Source: FEN-1073 sp963780865 (GTDB lineage Bacteria > Chloroflexota > Anaerolineae > Anaerolineales > RBG-16-64-43). Taken from it: 64,000 bases of DNA. A program made the translations under genes and the position numbers. Location of the stretch: positions 124,001-188,000 of the forward strand of contig CAWADT010000016.1 of the NCBI GenBank assembly GCA_963780865.1. The letters run 5' to 3'. Below, piece by piece: positions 1-8,074 of this stretch. Each line of letters begins with the position of its first letter. The stretch's first letter is position 1. Below the pieces are notes generated by a model. The model was given only the letters and a program-made list of their open reading frames with translations, made no database searches and was not told the origin of the DNA.

Positions 1-233
1 GGAAGGAGCGGGGCGAGCGGGACAAGCTGTTCGACCCCGGATTTTTTATCCCAACTATAGGAGATGACTATCTGGGGAAGGTCGCTGAGGCAGACAAATT
101 TCTTGGGAGCGGCGGTAAACTTAACCGTGGCGGGGTTCCCTGCCGATTTCGCAACCGAGACGGTGGCGACGGAGAGGGAAGCCGCCAGCAATAATGCGCA
201 GCAAGCAATGACGGCGCGGATGGGTTTGGGCAT
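1..233 (-). CDS. Secreted protein, N-terminal part (runs off left edge)
   Basis: The minus-strand frame opens with ATG at 231-233, about 7 bases after a GGAGG ribosome binding site, and stays open to the left edge, so about 77 residues are visible. Residues 1-30 form a typical Sec signal peptide: a short basic start (MPKPIR), a hydrophobic core rich in Ala and Leu, then an AKSAG cleavage-type region. The rest is a polar exported stretch with no domain I recognise. It is a partial gene, most of it outside the window. The product is likely secreted; its function is unknown. Confidence 0.6.
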   Translation of the reverse strand, partial: MPKPIRAVIACCALLLAASLSVATVSVAKSAGNPATVKFTAAPKKFVCLSDLPQIVISYSWDKKSGVEQLVPLAPLL

Positions 234-456
234 AGTCAAATCCTCCAGCGATCCGAAACTTGGGTTGTGATGGTGGGTGGGGGAGGGAGGCGGTTGCATA
301 TTAGGCCAGCATTATACACTCGATCGGCGCGTGATCCATCGCACGAAATTCTGATTTTCCGGCGGAAAAATCCCGACACGACGGTCCTCGCTTCCCGCCG
401 GTCAACTCCCGTCTTCGACCGGTTGTCCATTCCCAGGCATCCCATTGAACCACTTT

Positions 457-465
457 TGCTATACT
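457..465 (+). promoter_or_regulatory. Extended -10 promoter element of the histidine kinase gene
   Basis: TGC followed by TATACT (460-465) matches an extended -10 (TGnTATAAT-like) about 54 bases before the ATG at 519. No good -35 hexamer is visible, as expected for extended -10 promoters. Inferred from consensus only. Confidence 0.35.
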
Positions 466-518
466 CTACTGCACGCCCCGAAAACAGGACAGGAGCGTTT
501 TTACGCCTGGAACCCGAG

Positions 519-767
519 ATGCAGAATATTCGCAAAATCTCAGCCGAAGTAGTTCTTCGTAAGCTGGCCGGAGCCGCGGCTATTCTCATCGTGTTTGCGG
601 GCGCGTTTCTGGTTTATTTTAAATTACGCGCGCCTCTTGCGCCGCCGCTCACCGCGGACGCATTATTTCATTTCGAACTCCATCAGCTGGATGTGGGCAT
701 TGATTTGCAATTGATGATCTTCCCGATTCTTCTGCTCATGGCGATGTCATTAATCCCTTATTTTTAA
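519..767 (+). CDS. N-terminal fragment of membrane sensor kinase (split by frameshift)
   Basis: This 82-residue reading frame starts with ATG at 519 and contains two hydrophobic segments (roughly residues 18-35 and 60-78). It stops at TAA right after a T5 run at 761-765. Removing one T makes the frame continue without a break through 768-837 into the histidine kinase that follows, adding a sensible stretch (NRQLLDQPLPRASP). I therefore read it as the first two membrane segments of the same sensor kinase rather than an independent small protein. Whether the extra T is a real mutation or a homopolymer sequencing error cannot be decided here. Confidence 0.55.
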   Translation: MQNIRKISAEVVLRKLAGAAAILIVFAGAFLVYFKLRAPLAPPLTADALFHFELHQLDVGIDLQLMIFPILLLMAMSLIPYF

Positions 768-837
768 TCGGCAGCTTCTGGACCAGCCGCTGCCGCGCGC
801 CTCGCCCGCAATATTTACAGGGTTTGCGATCATTCAA

Positions 838-2034
838 TTGATTTCCCAGGGCCACGACATTTGGACGCACCATTCCATGAACCAGCCGGTTAATTTCGGG
901 TTATTGGTGGTCATTCTTGCGGGATGCCTGCTGGGCGGATGGCGGATCGGGCTGCCGCTGGGCGCGATCAGCATGATCCTCTCCTGCGGTTACGAGATAT
1001 TTGTGCAGTCACCCTTTCTTAGGGATGTCCAAAATTTGGGAATCTGTGGATTTTTGAGGGGATTCAACGGCGGGCCGTTTTTAAACAGCAATTTAATCCT
1101 CCCGAATTATTCCGGAGGGTTATGGGCGGCAATCTTCGCCTGCCTGATCGCCGATTGGCTGGGTCCGCGCCGGTATTCCGCTTTCGCGGCGGCCGCCCAA
1201 GGGGCCGTCCTCCCATTCGCAGTCGGGTACTTGCAGCTTGCGGCAGGGGTTCCGCCCGGCTTATATCTCGTGCCCGCGCAGGCGCTAATCACAGGCATTG
1301 CCGCCGCGTGGATGATGCTGATGATCCGGTATGTACAAGTGGAAGCCTCGCGGAAAAAAACCGCGGAGGCGGAGTTGTCAAAGGTTCAGGCCGAATTGCG
1401 CGCCCTGCGCTCGCAGATCAACCCGCATTTCTTTTTCAACGCCCTCAACACCATCCGGTTTATGATCCGCGAGAATCCGCAAACCGCGCGCGACCTGCTG
1501 ATCGATCTCTCCGAGGTCTTCCAACGCACGCTGCGGTCAGGCGATTTCGTCCCGCTCCGGGATGAGCTGGGATACGTCGAAGCCTATCTCTCGCTGGAGA
1601 AAGCCCGCCTGGGCGACCGGCTGCAAATCGCGTGGGGCGGCTTCCTCCGCCCGGATAAGCCGCTCGAATCCGACACGCCCCTTCTAGATGTGCCCGTGCC
1701 TACTCTGGCATTGCAGCCGATCGTGGAAAATGCGGTTCTGCACGGGATCGGGCCGAAAAAAGAGGGGGGAACCTTGAGCATCGCGGTATCCCGCCAACGG
1801 AATGATCTCGCGATCGCTGTCGAAGATGACGGGGTCGGCATGGATCAACAACAACTCGAGAGGCTCCTGCAATCGGGCGATGAAAGCAACAAAAGCATCG
1901 GCATGAAAAACGTCGATGCCCGCTTGCGGATGCTCTACGGTCCGGAATATCGCCTGGCGATCGAATCGCAACCGGATAAAGGCACGCGCGTCACCGTTCG
2001 GATTCCGATTTCCGAATCAAAGGGAAAACCATGA
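838..2034 (+). CDS. LytS/YehU-type sensor histidine kinase
   Basis: This is a membrane sensor kinase of the His_kinase (PF06580) plus HATPase_c type that phosphorylates LytTR-family response regulators. Residues 1-165 are mostly hydrophobic membrane segments. A short coiled linker follows (about 168-190), then the phospho-acceptor block QINPHFFFNALN with His near residue 197, the N-box QPIVENAVLHG near 292-302 and the G-box DDGVGMD near 330. The true start is probably ATG 519, because the frame is open upstream of 838 and joins the preceding fragment if one T is removed from the run at 761-765. As called here it begins at a TTG with no ribosome binding site. It overlaps the response regulator gene by ATGA, so the two are translationally coupled. 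Confidence 0.85.
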   Translation: MISQGHDIWTHHSMNQPVNFGLLVVILAGCLLGGWRIGLPLGAISMILSCGYEIFVQSPFLRDVQNLGICGFLRGFNGGPFLNSNLILPNYSGGLWAAIFACLIADWLGPRRYSAFAAAAQGAVLPFAVGYLQLAAGVPPGLYLVPAQALITGIAAAWMMLMIRYVQVEASRKKTAEAELSKVQAELRALRSQINPHFFFNALNTIRFMIRENPQTARDLLIDLSEVFQRTLRSGDFVPLRDELGYVEAYLSLEKARLGDRLQIAWGGFLRPDKPLESDTPLLDVPVPTLALQPIVENAVLHGIGPKKEGGTLSIAVSRQRNDLAIAVEDDGVGMDQQQLERLLQSGDESNKSIGMKNVDARLRMLYGPEYRLAIESQPDKGTRVTVRIPISESKGKP

Positions 2035-2804
2035 ACATCCTTATCGTCGACGACGAAGCGCCCGCCCGCGGCGAGCTGCGTTATATCCTTCAGGCGCTCG
2101 CGCCGGAGGCGAAGATCGTCGAAGCCGTCGACGGCGCGGAGGCGTTGGAGAAAGTCGAGGAGGAACCGGTCGATGTGGTTTTCCTCGACATCAACATGCC
2201 GGGCATGGACGGATTGACCGCGGCCGCGGCGATCGCGGACAGCCCGCAGCCGCCGGTGATCGTCTTCGCCACGGCCTACGACGAGCATGCGCTGAAGGCA
2301 ATCGAACTGGCCGCGCTCGATTACGTCGTCAAGCCCTTCGACGAGCGGCGGCTCGAAGCGACCATGGACCGGGTTCGCCGGGCGCTCGCCGAGCGGGCCA
2401 CCTTGGAAAAAACGCAAGCCGCCCTGCGGGGCTACCTCGGTCAGGCGGCTCCCGCCGCCGGTTTGACCAAACTGTGGGGAGAACGCGAAGCCGGAAGCCG
2501 CGTGCTGGTTGATTATCGGGACATCCTCTGGATCGAAGCCGGCGAAAAAGACGTGCGCATGCAAACGAGCGCCGGGGAGAAACTCCGGCTGCACCAGACC
2601 CTCAAGGAACTTGAGCCGCGTCTGGCCCCGCACAACTTCGCCCGGGTCCACAAAGCGTTCCTGGTAAATCTGGATTACCTGGCCGAGGTTGCGCCCTGGA
2701 CGGCGGGAATTTACACCATCCACATGAAGGACAAGGCGCGCACCGAGATACCGATGTCGCGCCGGTACGCCGCCGCTGTAAAAAAGTTGACTGGCTGGAA
2801 ATAA
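2031..2804 (+). CDS. LytR/AlgR-family response regulator (LytTR DNA-binding)
   Basis: A 257-residue response regulator. Receiver domain residues 1-120 carry the acidic pair D7/D8, the phospho-acceptor D53 (FLDINMPGMDG) and the conserved K101 (VVKPF). Residues about 150-255 form a LytTR DNA-binding domain, recognisable from WIEAGEKDVRM, LRLHQTLKELE and FARVHKAFLVNLDYL. The start ATG overlaps the stop of the kinase gene (ATGA), as is usual for a cognate pair. LytTR regulators commonly control cell-envelope, nutrient or secretion genes; the target here is not visible. The length and both domains are complete, so only the kinase partner is damaged. Confidence 0.92.
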   Translation: MNILIVDDEAPARGELRYILQALAPEAKIVEAVDGAEALEKVEEEPVDVVFLDINMPGMDGLTAAAAIADSPQPPVIVFATAYDEHALKAIELAALDYVVKPFDERRLEATMDRVRRALAERATLEKTQAALRGYLGQAAPAAGLTKLWGEREAGSRVLVDYRDILWIEAGEKDVRMQTSAGEKLRLHQTLKELEPRLAPHNFARVHKAFLVNLDYLAEVAPWTAGIYTIHMKDKARTEIPMSRRYAAAVKKLTGWK

Positions 2805-3224
2805 CACACTCCATATGTCCGCCTTGAATAAGTAATATCGGTTCTGTGGGCATCACGGTCTAACTTATTTTCTCGAGGCAAGACCCCAACGGGAATGAAA
2901 CCCGCGGCCGCGCTCATCTCCGCCTGGAAATGACCGGGGTTCTCCGTAAAGCCGCATCCCCGATCAATATCCCATCAGGATAATCAGAAACCAACGGTCC
3001 GCGGCACATCTCCCGAGCCAATGCTTTCCATGGCCAGCTCCCATGGATGTCGCCGCTCCCAATCAGGGTTACTTTACCGGTCATCCCGCTTTTTCCACCG
3101 CTCTTCCTCCCCGGGCGGAAGCCTCTCAATTCGTCTGCTAAATTGGACTTATGGCATTCCAGAGCGGCTGTAGAGTGCCGGATTCGCTGCAGGGAAAAAC
3201 TAACGACAGCAGGAGGATGATGAA
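2805..3224 (+). other. Intergenic stretch, no convincing gene
   Basis: About 420 bases between the response regulator and the next lipoprotein. A minus-strand frame (2914-3084) begins with a gene-like MTGKVTLIGSGD but has no well-placed ribosome binding site and ends after 56 residues; it may be a gene remnant. I see no terminator or strong promoter. Confidence 0.3.
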
Positions 3225-4502
3225 ATGAAAAAATCCAAATTGCGTTTGCGATGGTTTGCCCTAATCGTCGTCGGAGGGTTCTTGGCCGGTTGTTCGGCGC
3301 CGACCCCCACGCCGATGCCGCCGCCTCCGCCGCCTTTGCAGCCCAATCAGCCGCTCCCGCCGCCCAAGCAACCGGATACCCCGCTGCCGCCGCCTGCGCA
3401 ACCCAACACCCCGCTTCTGCCCCTCGGGCAATCGGATACACCCGCACCGCAATCTTCCACGCAAACCCAATCGGGCCAGGCCAGCCTCTTTAAGTTTATC
3501 CAGACCCTCCAGGTGACACCGGATGATCAATACCTGACCGGTGCGTTCTCCCGTATCAACTACATCCCGGCAACGGATCGCTTTGTGGTGACGTTTGGGG
3601 GAACGTTCGCAAAACCATCGGGAGGTTGCAAGGACAAAGGTTACAGCTACAAGATTTACACCATGGACCTGTTGGAGGCCGGTGAATTGGGGACTTTTTC
3701 GTGCGATCCAATCGATGCAGGCTCGGTTATGGTGGACAACACCTATTTTTTTGCGGCCATGGCAAAAAAGTCGGAACAGAATGGCTGGCATCTGCTCAAA
3801 ATCGATGCGGTCACCTGGAAGCCGTTGGTTGATACCTTCTTCCCGCTGGATTACCCAAAAGAAGGGAATGCTGATCCGATGGTTGCCTATGTTAACGGGC
3901 AGATTGATATAAGCTCCGCATACAATATCTCCGGAAAACCGCACGAATTGTCCGATCCGGTTGGCACCTTCGGCACTCAACATCAATTCTTCTCCACCGA
4001 TCTGAAGTTCCTGAATAAGCAGATCCTCACCGAACCAGGTCATATTCATGGCTCCTACATGGTTTATGTGGATGGCATTTATTATCTTGTTTCCGCGAAT
4101 GCCTATGACGGTGATGTCATCCTCATGAAGTACGATGCGAACTGGAAGTATCTGGGCGGAAAGACCCTGATCAAACAGGCTCATTTTTCTACTGGATTGG
4201 TGTATGACGGCCAGCAATTCTATATGGCGTATACCGACACCAGACAGAGATTCGGCCCATCCATCCCTCCGGTCGCTCTCAACATTCGCCTGGCCGCGTT
4301 TGACCGCGATTGGAATCTTTTGGATGATGTGGGTGTTACAAATTTCACCCCTCCGGATGGCAAGCAACCAGGAAGGCCATGGGTGATCCTACACGAAAGC
4401 CGGTTGTACGTTTCCTACGACGTGGACACAGCCAATCATACGACTCACGTAGAAAGTGGGAAATGGCAAGCGTACGTAAGTGTGTATGAGCTTACCCAAT
4501 AG
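3225..4502 (+). CDS. Proline-rich surface lipoprotein of unknown function
   Basis: A 425-residue exported lipoprotein. Residues 1-23 are a lipoprotein signal peptide with lipobox LAGC (Cys23 would be lipidated). Residues 24-85 are a low-complexity Pro/Gln/Thr linker with repeated PPP..QP units, probably a wall- or surface-spanning spacer. Residues about 90-425 form a globular domain with regularly spaced aromatic beta-strand-like segments (YIPATDRFVVTFGG, YKIYTMDLL, HGSYMVYVDGIYYLV) that suggests a beta-propeller, though I do not recognise the family. ATG 3225 is preceded by AGGAGG at suitable spacing. It sits alone with no obvious operon partner. Confidence 0.8.
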   Translation: MKKSKLRLRWFALIVVGGFLAGCSAPTPTPMPPPPPPLQPNQPLPPPKQPDTPLPPPAQPNTPLLPLGQSDTPAPQSSTQTQSGQASLFKFIQTLQVTPDDQYLTGAFSRINYIPATDRFVVTFGGTFAKPSGGCKDKGYSYKIYTMDLLEAGELGTFSCDPIDAGSVMVDNTYFFAAMAKKSEQNGWHLLKIDAVTWKPLVDTFFPLDYPKEGNADPMVAYVNGQIDISSAYNISGKPHELSDPVGTFGTQHQFFSTDLKFLNKQILTEPGHIHGSYMVYVDGIYYLVSANAYDGDVILMKYDANWKYLGGKTLIKQAHFSTGLVYDGQQFYMAYTDTRQRFGPSIPPVALNIRLAAFDRDWNLLDDVGVTNFTPPDGKQPGRPWVILHESRLYVSYDVDTANHTTHVESGKWQAYVSVYELTQ

Positions 4503-4675
4503 ACGAGCGATTAAGATGCCCTCCCGATGCCAGTTGAGGCTGATTTACTTCCGCTGCGATGGCCAGGGAAGATCGATATACCGACCACTCAATGCCAATG
4601 AATTGTTATATCGAACTATAATGAGAGGAATGTGAAATAAACTACTCGATATATCTGCTACAAGTCTTTGGAACG

Positions 4676-4777
4676 ATGCCGTTGATTGGATTGTTGGCCG
4701 GATGCGGCACACCTGTGACCGCACCCATCCTGTCGTTTTTAACGGGACGGCCTTGGCAACAAGGTCAGCCAGCTTAA
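4676..4777 (+). pseudogene. Degenerate lipoprotein start
   Basis: A 33-residue frame reads as a lipoprotein signal end (GLLAGCG) followed by a short spacer and a Gln/Pro-rich stretch. It is cut by TAA, but the same frame continues past the stop with PRQPGQPGQPGQ, so the Gly/Gln/Pro linker was once longer. There is no ribosome binding site. The arrangement resembles the intact lipoprotein just upstream (lipobox, then a Pro/Gln linker). I read it as a remnant of a related lipoprotein gene; confidence is low because the piece is short. Confidence 0.35.
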
Positions 4778-4825
4778 CCAAGGCAACCGGGACAACCCGG
4801 TCAACCTGGACAACGGGAGTAAACT

Positions 4826-4860
4826 GCGGAGTATTCATCATCCCGCGAGAGCGGGATAAA
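4826..4860 (+). repeat. Dispersed repeat family E (short copy)
   Basis: The tail GCGGAGTATTCATCATCCC followed by GCGAGAGCGGGATAAA matches the end of the longer copies at 6818-6953 and 19143-19242. The core CCCGCGAGAGCGGG is a perfect small hairpin. Confidence 0.55.
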
Positions 4861-4963
4861 TAGCCTCCCTCCGCCGGCGCCTTGCGAAAAATGATTTCTC
4901 AAGGTTAACCGGTGTAGGGAGGCATAAGTTTTCAGCGGCCCAAGGCAGACAACTCGAATATCC

Positions 4964-5310
4964 ATGCCCTATCAATTCGCCGTGGATCGTCCCAATTATT
5001 CCGACCTCGCCAGCGGCAGGGTGCTGTACAGCGTGCCGGGCCATCACGCGTTTCCCGTCCGGCTGGCGAGCGAAATATTCCAGCGCTGCCTCGCGTACTT
5101 GCGGGCGGCCGGCATTCCGATTGGCAGGGACAATTGCAGGAAGAATCCCGCCCTGTCCGGGGATTGATCGATGTATTGCGCGGAGAAATATCGCCGGCCA
5201 GCCTGGGTGCGATCGGCGCTGATAAAGCGCAAAGAATTTCCTACGAAGACTACCACCGTCAAACGGTTCCAAATCGGCACGCGCCAGGTGGTCATCCTCC
5301 AACTGGAGAC
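4964..5310 (+). pseudogene. AviRa-like rRNA methyltransferase pseudogene
   Basis: AviRa-type enzymes (PF11599) methylate 23S rRNA and in Streptomyces give avilamycin resistance. Here only the two ends remain. The N-terminus is in one frame (YSDLASGRVLYS, AFPVRLASEIFQRC; residues 1-47). From about 5105 the next frame gives SDWQGQ, RGLIDVLRG, SPASLGAIGADKAQRIS. From about 5262 the first frame resumes with RFQIGTRQVVILQLE. The central S-adenosylmethionine-binding region, roughly half the protein, is absent, and a further frameshift separates the last piece. The family identification rests on my memory of the conserved terminal segments. The gene cannot make an active enzyme. Confidence 0.6.
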
Positions 5311-5441
5311 GCAGCCCGTTTTCCTCCCTCGGACCAATCCTCGCCGATTTCGAAGTCGATGGATTGTCCCCGCTGGAAGAAAGACCCGGCGAGGGGCGCC
5401 GGAAATCGCTGTGGCGCGCATCTGGATTAAAACTAAAAAAT

Positions 5442-6764
5442 CTAATTCGATTGATCCGTCTGGGGACCTGCTTCCACATAGATCGGCCCGATCGGCGCCA
5501 CTTTTTCCCCGGTCTTCGGATCGATGTGATCCACCCCGGGGCTCTTGCACGTCGCCACAAATGCATCCCAGGAATAATATTCCGGTTGATTATTGTAGGG
5601 GTTGAACACCTCGACAAAGAAATTGCCGGCTTCATCCTGAAACGCGTCCTGGAGGGCAACCCAATGGCTCGCGTGTCCGCCGTTGGAAAGCTTTCCGGTA
5701 GCCGTGTCTACATCCGTCAGGAAGATGTATTTGCTTCCGGCGGCCAGGCCTTGCGCCAGTTCGGAAGGGGTCGGCATCGGGCCGCTTTTTTGTCCGGCGG
5801 CATAACCAAAGGAAATAAAAAAGGCTGCCAGATCTGTTCCCAGAGTTGCTTTATCCTTCGATAAAATATTTTTATCTCTCGTTCCCATCCGGGAGAATTT
5901 TTCCAATCCGGCGGGAATGTCCGGAACCCCCAAAGACTCGAGCACCGATAATTCTCCACAAAGATTTTTATTCCAGGAATCCGCCATGGCGGGAATGCCC
6001 ATTTTTTGCAGATTCAAATCCTGCAGCGGGCCGCCCAGCCACCATGCCTGGGCGATCCAGTCCGGAGGCCAATGTCCCCTTCCCCACGGCTCCGGAAGGT
6101 CGGACCCATCCCCGGGCGCCCCATCGGAAAATGCGCCCTTCCGCTCGGGAAGGACTGAAAGGTCCATCGGGCCGCTGAGGTTGGCGTAAAACGGCATATA
6201 GCCGTAGATCGGCTGCCCGGCGCCGTCGTCCCCGAGGAAGACGACGGAATACTTTTTTCCGGTTCCGGGTTGAGTGTACACGCCGAGGATATCAGGGATG
6301 AACTGCCCGCATTTTTTCCAAATTTTCTTTGCGGGATGATCCGGATCGCCGACGAAGATGGTGATCGACCCGTAGGCCACCATCCGGGTTTCCAGCTGCG
6401 GGTTCGGTTCGAATCCCTCTTCCTCGGGCAGCGGCGGTCCATCCGGTACCGCCTGGATCGGCCGCAGCCCGTTCCATGCGCGGGTCAGAACCGCCACCGT
6501 TTGACCGTCCACCGATTCGAATGCGCGCGCAATCGCCGCGAGCCGGTCGGCCTCATCGGCCAGCTGGCGCCGGACCGCCTGGAACCGCTCGCCGGCGGTC
6601 CCTCCGTCGTTGCGCGCGGATTCCCGGAGGTCCGCATCCCCGCCGGCTGCGGCCAATTGGGTCCGCAGGCAATCTCCGGCGCGATCAAGTGCATCCGCCA
6701 AACTGCGGAGTTCATCGGCATGGGCCAAGAGCAAAGTTGTATCAACTCGAATCGCGCTTTTCAT
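5442..6764 (-). CDS. WXG100-like N-terminus fused to papain-like cysteine peptidase domain
   Basis: A 440-residue protein with no signal peptide. Residues 1-95 are predicted helical with a hydrophobic repeat (LLLAHADELRSLADALDRAG, FQAVRRQLADEADRLAAIARAF), like the WXG100/ESX-type N-terminal region of type VII secretion substrates. Residues about 125-245 are an unknown middle region. The C-terminal part has a plausible papain/C39-like triad: Cys269 (NLCGELS), His367 (ASHWVAL) and Asn388 (VFNPYNN). The start ATG at 6762-6764 follows AGGGGG at good spacing, so I prefer it over the longer upstream frame. No immunity-like gene lies next to it; the downstream neighbour is the broken methyltransferase on the other strand. 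It could be a secreted peptidase or toxin, or a housekeeping peptidase; this is inference. Confidence 0.65.
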   Translation of the reverse strand: MKSAIRVDTTLLLAHADELRSLADALDRAGDCLRTQLAAAGGDADLRESARNDGGTAGERFQAVRRQLADEADRLAAIARAFESVDGQTVAVLTRAWNGLRPIQAVPDGPPLPEEEGFEPNPQLETRMVAYGSITIFVGDPDHPAKKIWKKCGQFIPDILGVYTQPGTGKKYSVVFLGDDGAGQPIYGYMPFYANLSGPMDLSVLPERKGAFSDGAPGDGSDLPEPWGRGHWPPDWIAQAWWLGGPLQDLNLQKMGIPAMADSWNKNLCGELSVLESLGVPDIPAGLEKFSRMGTRDKNILSKDKATLGTDLAAFFISFGYAAGQKSGPMPTPSELAQGLAAGSKYIFLTDVDTATGKLSNGGHASHWVALQDAFQDEAGNFFVEVFNPYNNQPEYYSWDAFVATCKSPGVDHIDPKTGEKVAPIGPIYVEAGPQTDQSN

Positions 6765-6817
6765 ATTCCCCCTGGGATGAGAACTCCCCGAACAAATCGT
6801 ATCACAAATTATGAATG

Positions 6818-6953
6818 ACCGCGCGGCAAGCCGCGCGGTATCAAGGTACGCAACCCCCAAGAACTGCGCAGCAAGCCCCGCACTCTTCGATTAATAAAGA
6901 GGAGTGCGGGGCAAGCTGCGGGGTACTCATCATTCCGCGAAAGCGGGATAAAA
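6818..6953 (+). repeat. Dispersed repeat family E (long copy)
   Basis: Begins with the hairpin ACCGCGCGGCAAGCCGCGCGGT, contains a second long hairpin (GCCCCGCACTC ... GAGTGCGGGGC) and ends with TCATCATTCCGCGAAAGCGGGATAA. The same order of blocks recurs at 19143-19242, and the end block at 4826-4860. It is non-coding and looks like a REP/MITE-type element. Confidence 0.6.
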
Positions 6954-7033
6954 ATGGATGCGGGAGGCGCGAGGATAACCTCCACCGGCCGATGCGGCGA
7001 TCCCGCGCAAGGCGATGAACGATTTCGGACGGC

Positions 7034-7405
7034 CTATGAATTCATCTTCGCTCGGGTGGTAACCGGTGGGTCGCGGGGAGCGCTCGCCGCAGAGCGGCGG
7101 TGGGCGGACTGGCGGGCCGAGGCCCCTCTTTTTTTCGTCCCGGCGGCCAGTTCCGCCTTTTTCGCCCGCGGGAGCCGTTTAATCTCCACCTCGCGTTTTC
7201 GAGCGGCGCTGGAATCCGCCTGGCGTTCGAAATACACCAGGGTCACCGGCCTATGCGTCCGCGTGTAGCGCCCGCCATTGCCGGAGTGATGCTGCCGGTA
7301 GCGGCGCGCCAGATCATTGGTCCATCCGGTGTAGAACGAACCGTCCGCGCACCGCAAAATGTAACAGTAGGAGATTCCTTTTTTGGCGGACGAGAGCCGT
7401 TTCAT
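7034..7405 (-). CDS. GIY-YIG nuclease family protein (YhbQ/UPF0213-like)
   Basis: A 123-residue protein. The GIY-YIG core lies in residues 12-85: YCYIL, the second motif FYTGWTND, the Arg-containing LARRYRQH, and the GGRYTR..RPVTLVYFE and AARKREVEIKRL segments typical of the small single-domain (SLX1/UvrC-type) family. The C-terminal 40 residues are a basic, low-complexity Lys/Arg/Ala tail. It starts about 11 bases after the stop of the M50 protease gene and is the last gene of the recO-M50-GIY-YIG run. Its role is unknown, possibly DNA processing. The identification is secure; the biological function is not. Confidence 0.85.
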   Translation of the reverse strand: MKRLSSAKKGISYCYILRCADGSFYTGWTNDLARRYRQHHSGNGGRYTRTHRPVTLVYFERQADSSAARKREVEIKRLPRAKKAELAAGTKKRGASARQSAHRRSAASAPRDPPVTTRAKMNS

Positions 7406-7416
7406 GGAGGGGGTGG

Positions 7417-8067
7417 TCAGCCGAGACCGATAAACAGAAATTGCATGGCGGGGATCACCAGGTGGGTCACGATCAATACCAGCAAGTTGAACCCGAGCAT
7501 CGGCAGGATGAACACCAGGATGATCAGCGCAAACGGGCCAAACTTCTGGAAAGTTTCGTACGCTTCGGCGACCGAACCCCGCAGCAGAGCCCCAAGCACG
7601 GGCGCCCCGTCCAGCGGCGCGATCGGAATCAGGTTGAAGACGGCCAGCAGCAGGTTGAGGAAAACGAAGAGGGAAAAGAAGTATGGCAGATCCGGATAAT
7701 ATTGATTCGCCGAGACGGTGGTCGGGATCCAGTGGAAGAAGTAAAAAGGAAGCGTACCCAGGACGGCCAGGACCAGATTGGTGAGCGGCCCGACCAGCGA
7801 AACTAAACCCATCTTCGCGCGCCGATTCTCTCCAAAGTTCTCCGGATTGATCGGCGTCGAGGCCCAGCCGACGCCGACGAACACGAACAGGATGGAACCG
7901 ACAAGGTCGAGGTGCTTGAACGGGTTAAGCGTCAGGCGGCCGCGATCGCGCGGGGTCGAATCCCCCATCCGGGTGGCGGCCAAGGCGTGGGCCAGCTCGT
8001 GCGCGGGAAAGACGATCAACAGAATCAGGACGCGGGTGATCAGGTCGGCCGGGGAAAGGGAAAGCAT
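7417..8067 (-). CDS. Site-2 protease family (M50) intramembrane metalloprotease
   Basis: A 216-residue polytopic membrane protein. The zinc-binding HExxH motif is HELAH at residues 23-27 inside the first membrane helix, and the third ligand motif NLIPIAPLDG lies at 145-154 (Asp153). About five to six hydrophobic helices fill the rest. This compact form without PDZ or CBS domains is common in Gram-positive bacteria and Chloroflexota and may cleave membrane-bound regulators. The gene begins 7 bases after the recO stop, so it is almost certainly cotranscribed with it; this pairing says little about substrate. The protein is complete. Confidence 0.9.
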   Translation of the reverse strand: MLSLSPADLITRVLILLIVFPAHELAHALAATRMGDSTPRDRGRLTLNPFKHLDLVGSILFVFVGVGWASTPINPENFGENRRAKMGLVSLVGPLTNLVLAVLGTLPFYFFHWIPTTVSANQYYPDLPYFFSLFVFLNLLLAVFNLIPIAPLDGAPVLGALLRGSVAEAYETFQKFGPFALIILVFILPMLGFNLLVLIVTHLVIPAMQFLFIGLG

Positions 8068-8074
8068 TCCGCGA

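Noticed and set aside
2914..3084. Short minus-strand reading frame starting MTGKVTLIGSGD
   Set aside because: The start looks gene-like but the ribosome binding site is about 20 bases away and the frame ends after 56 residues; it is noted only under the intergenic entry.
6405..6425. GGTTCGAATCC motif like a tRNA T-arm
   Set aside because: No acceptor, D or anticodon stem can be folded around it, and it lies inside the coding sequence of the WXG100-like protein on the minus strand.
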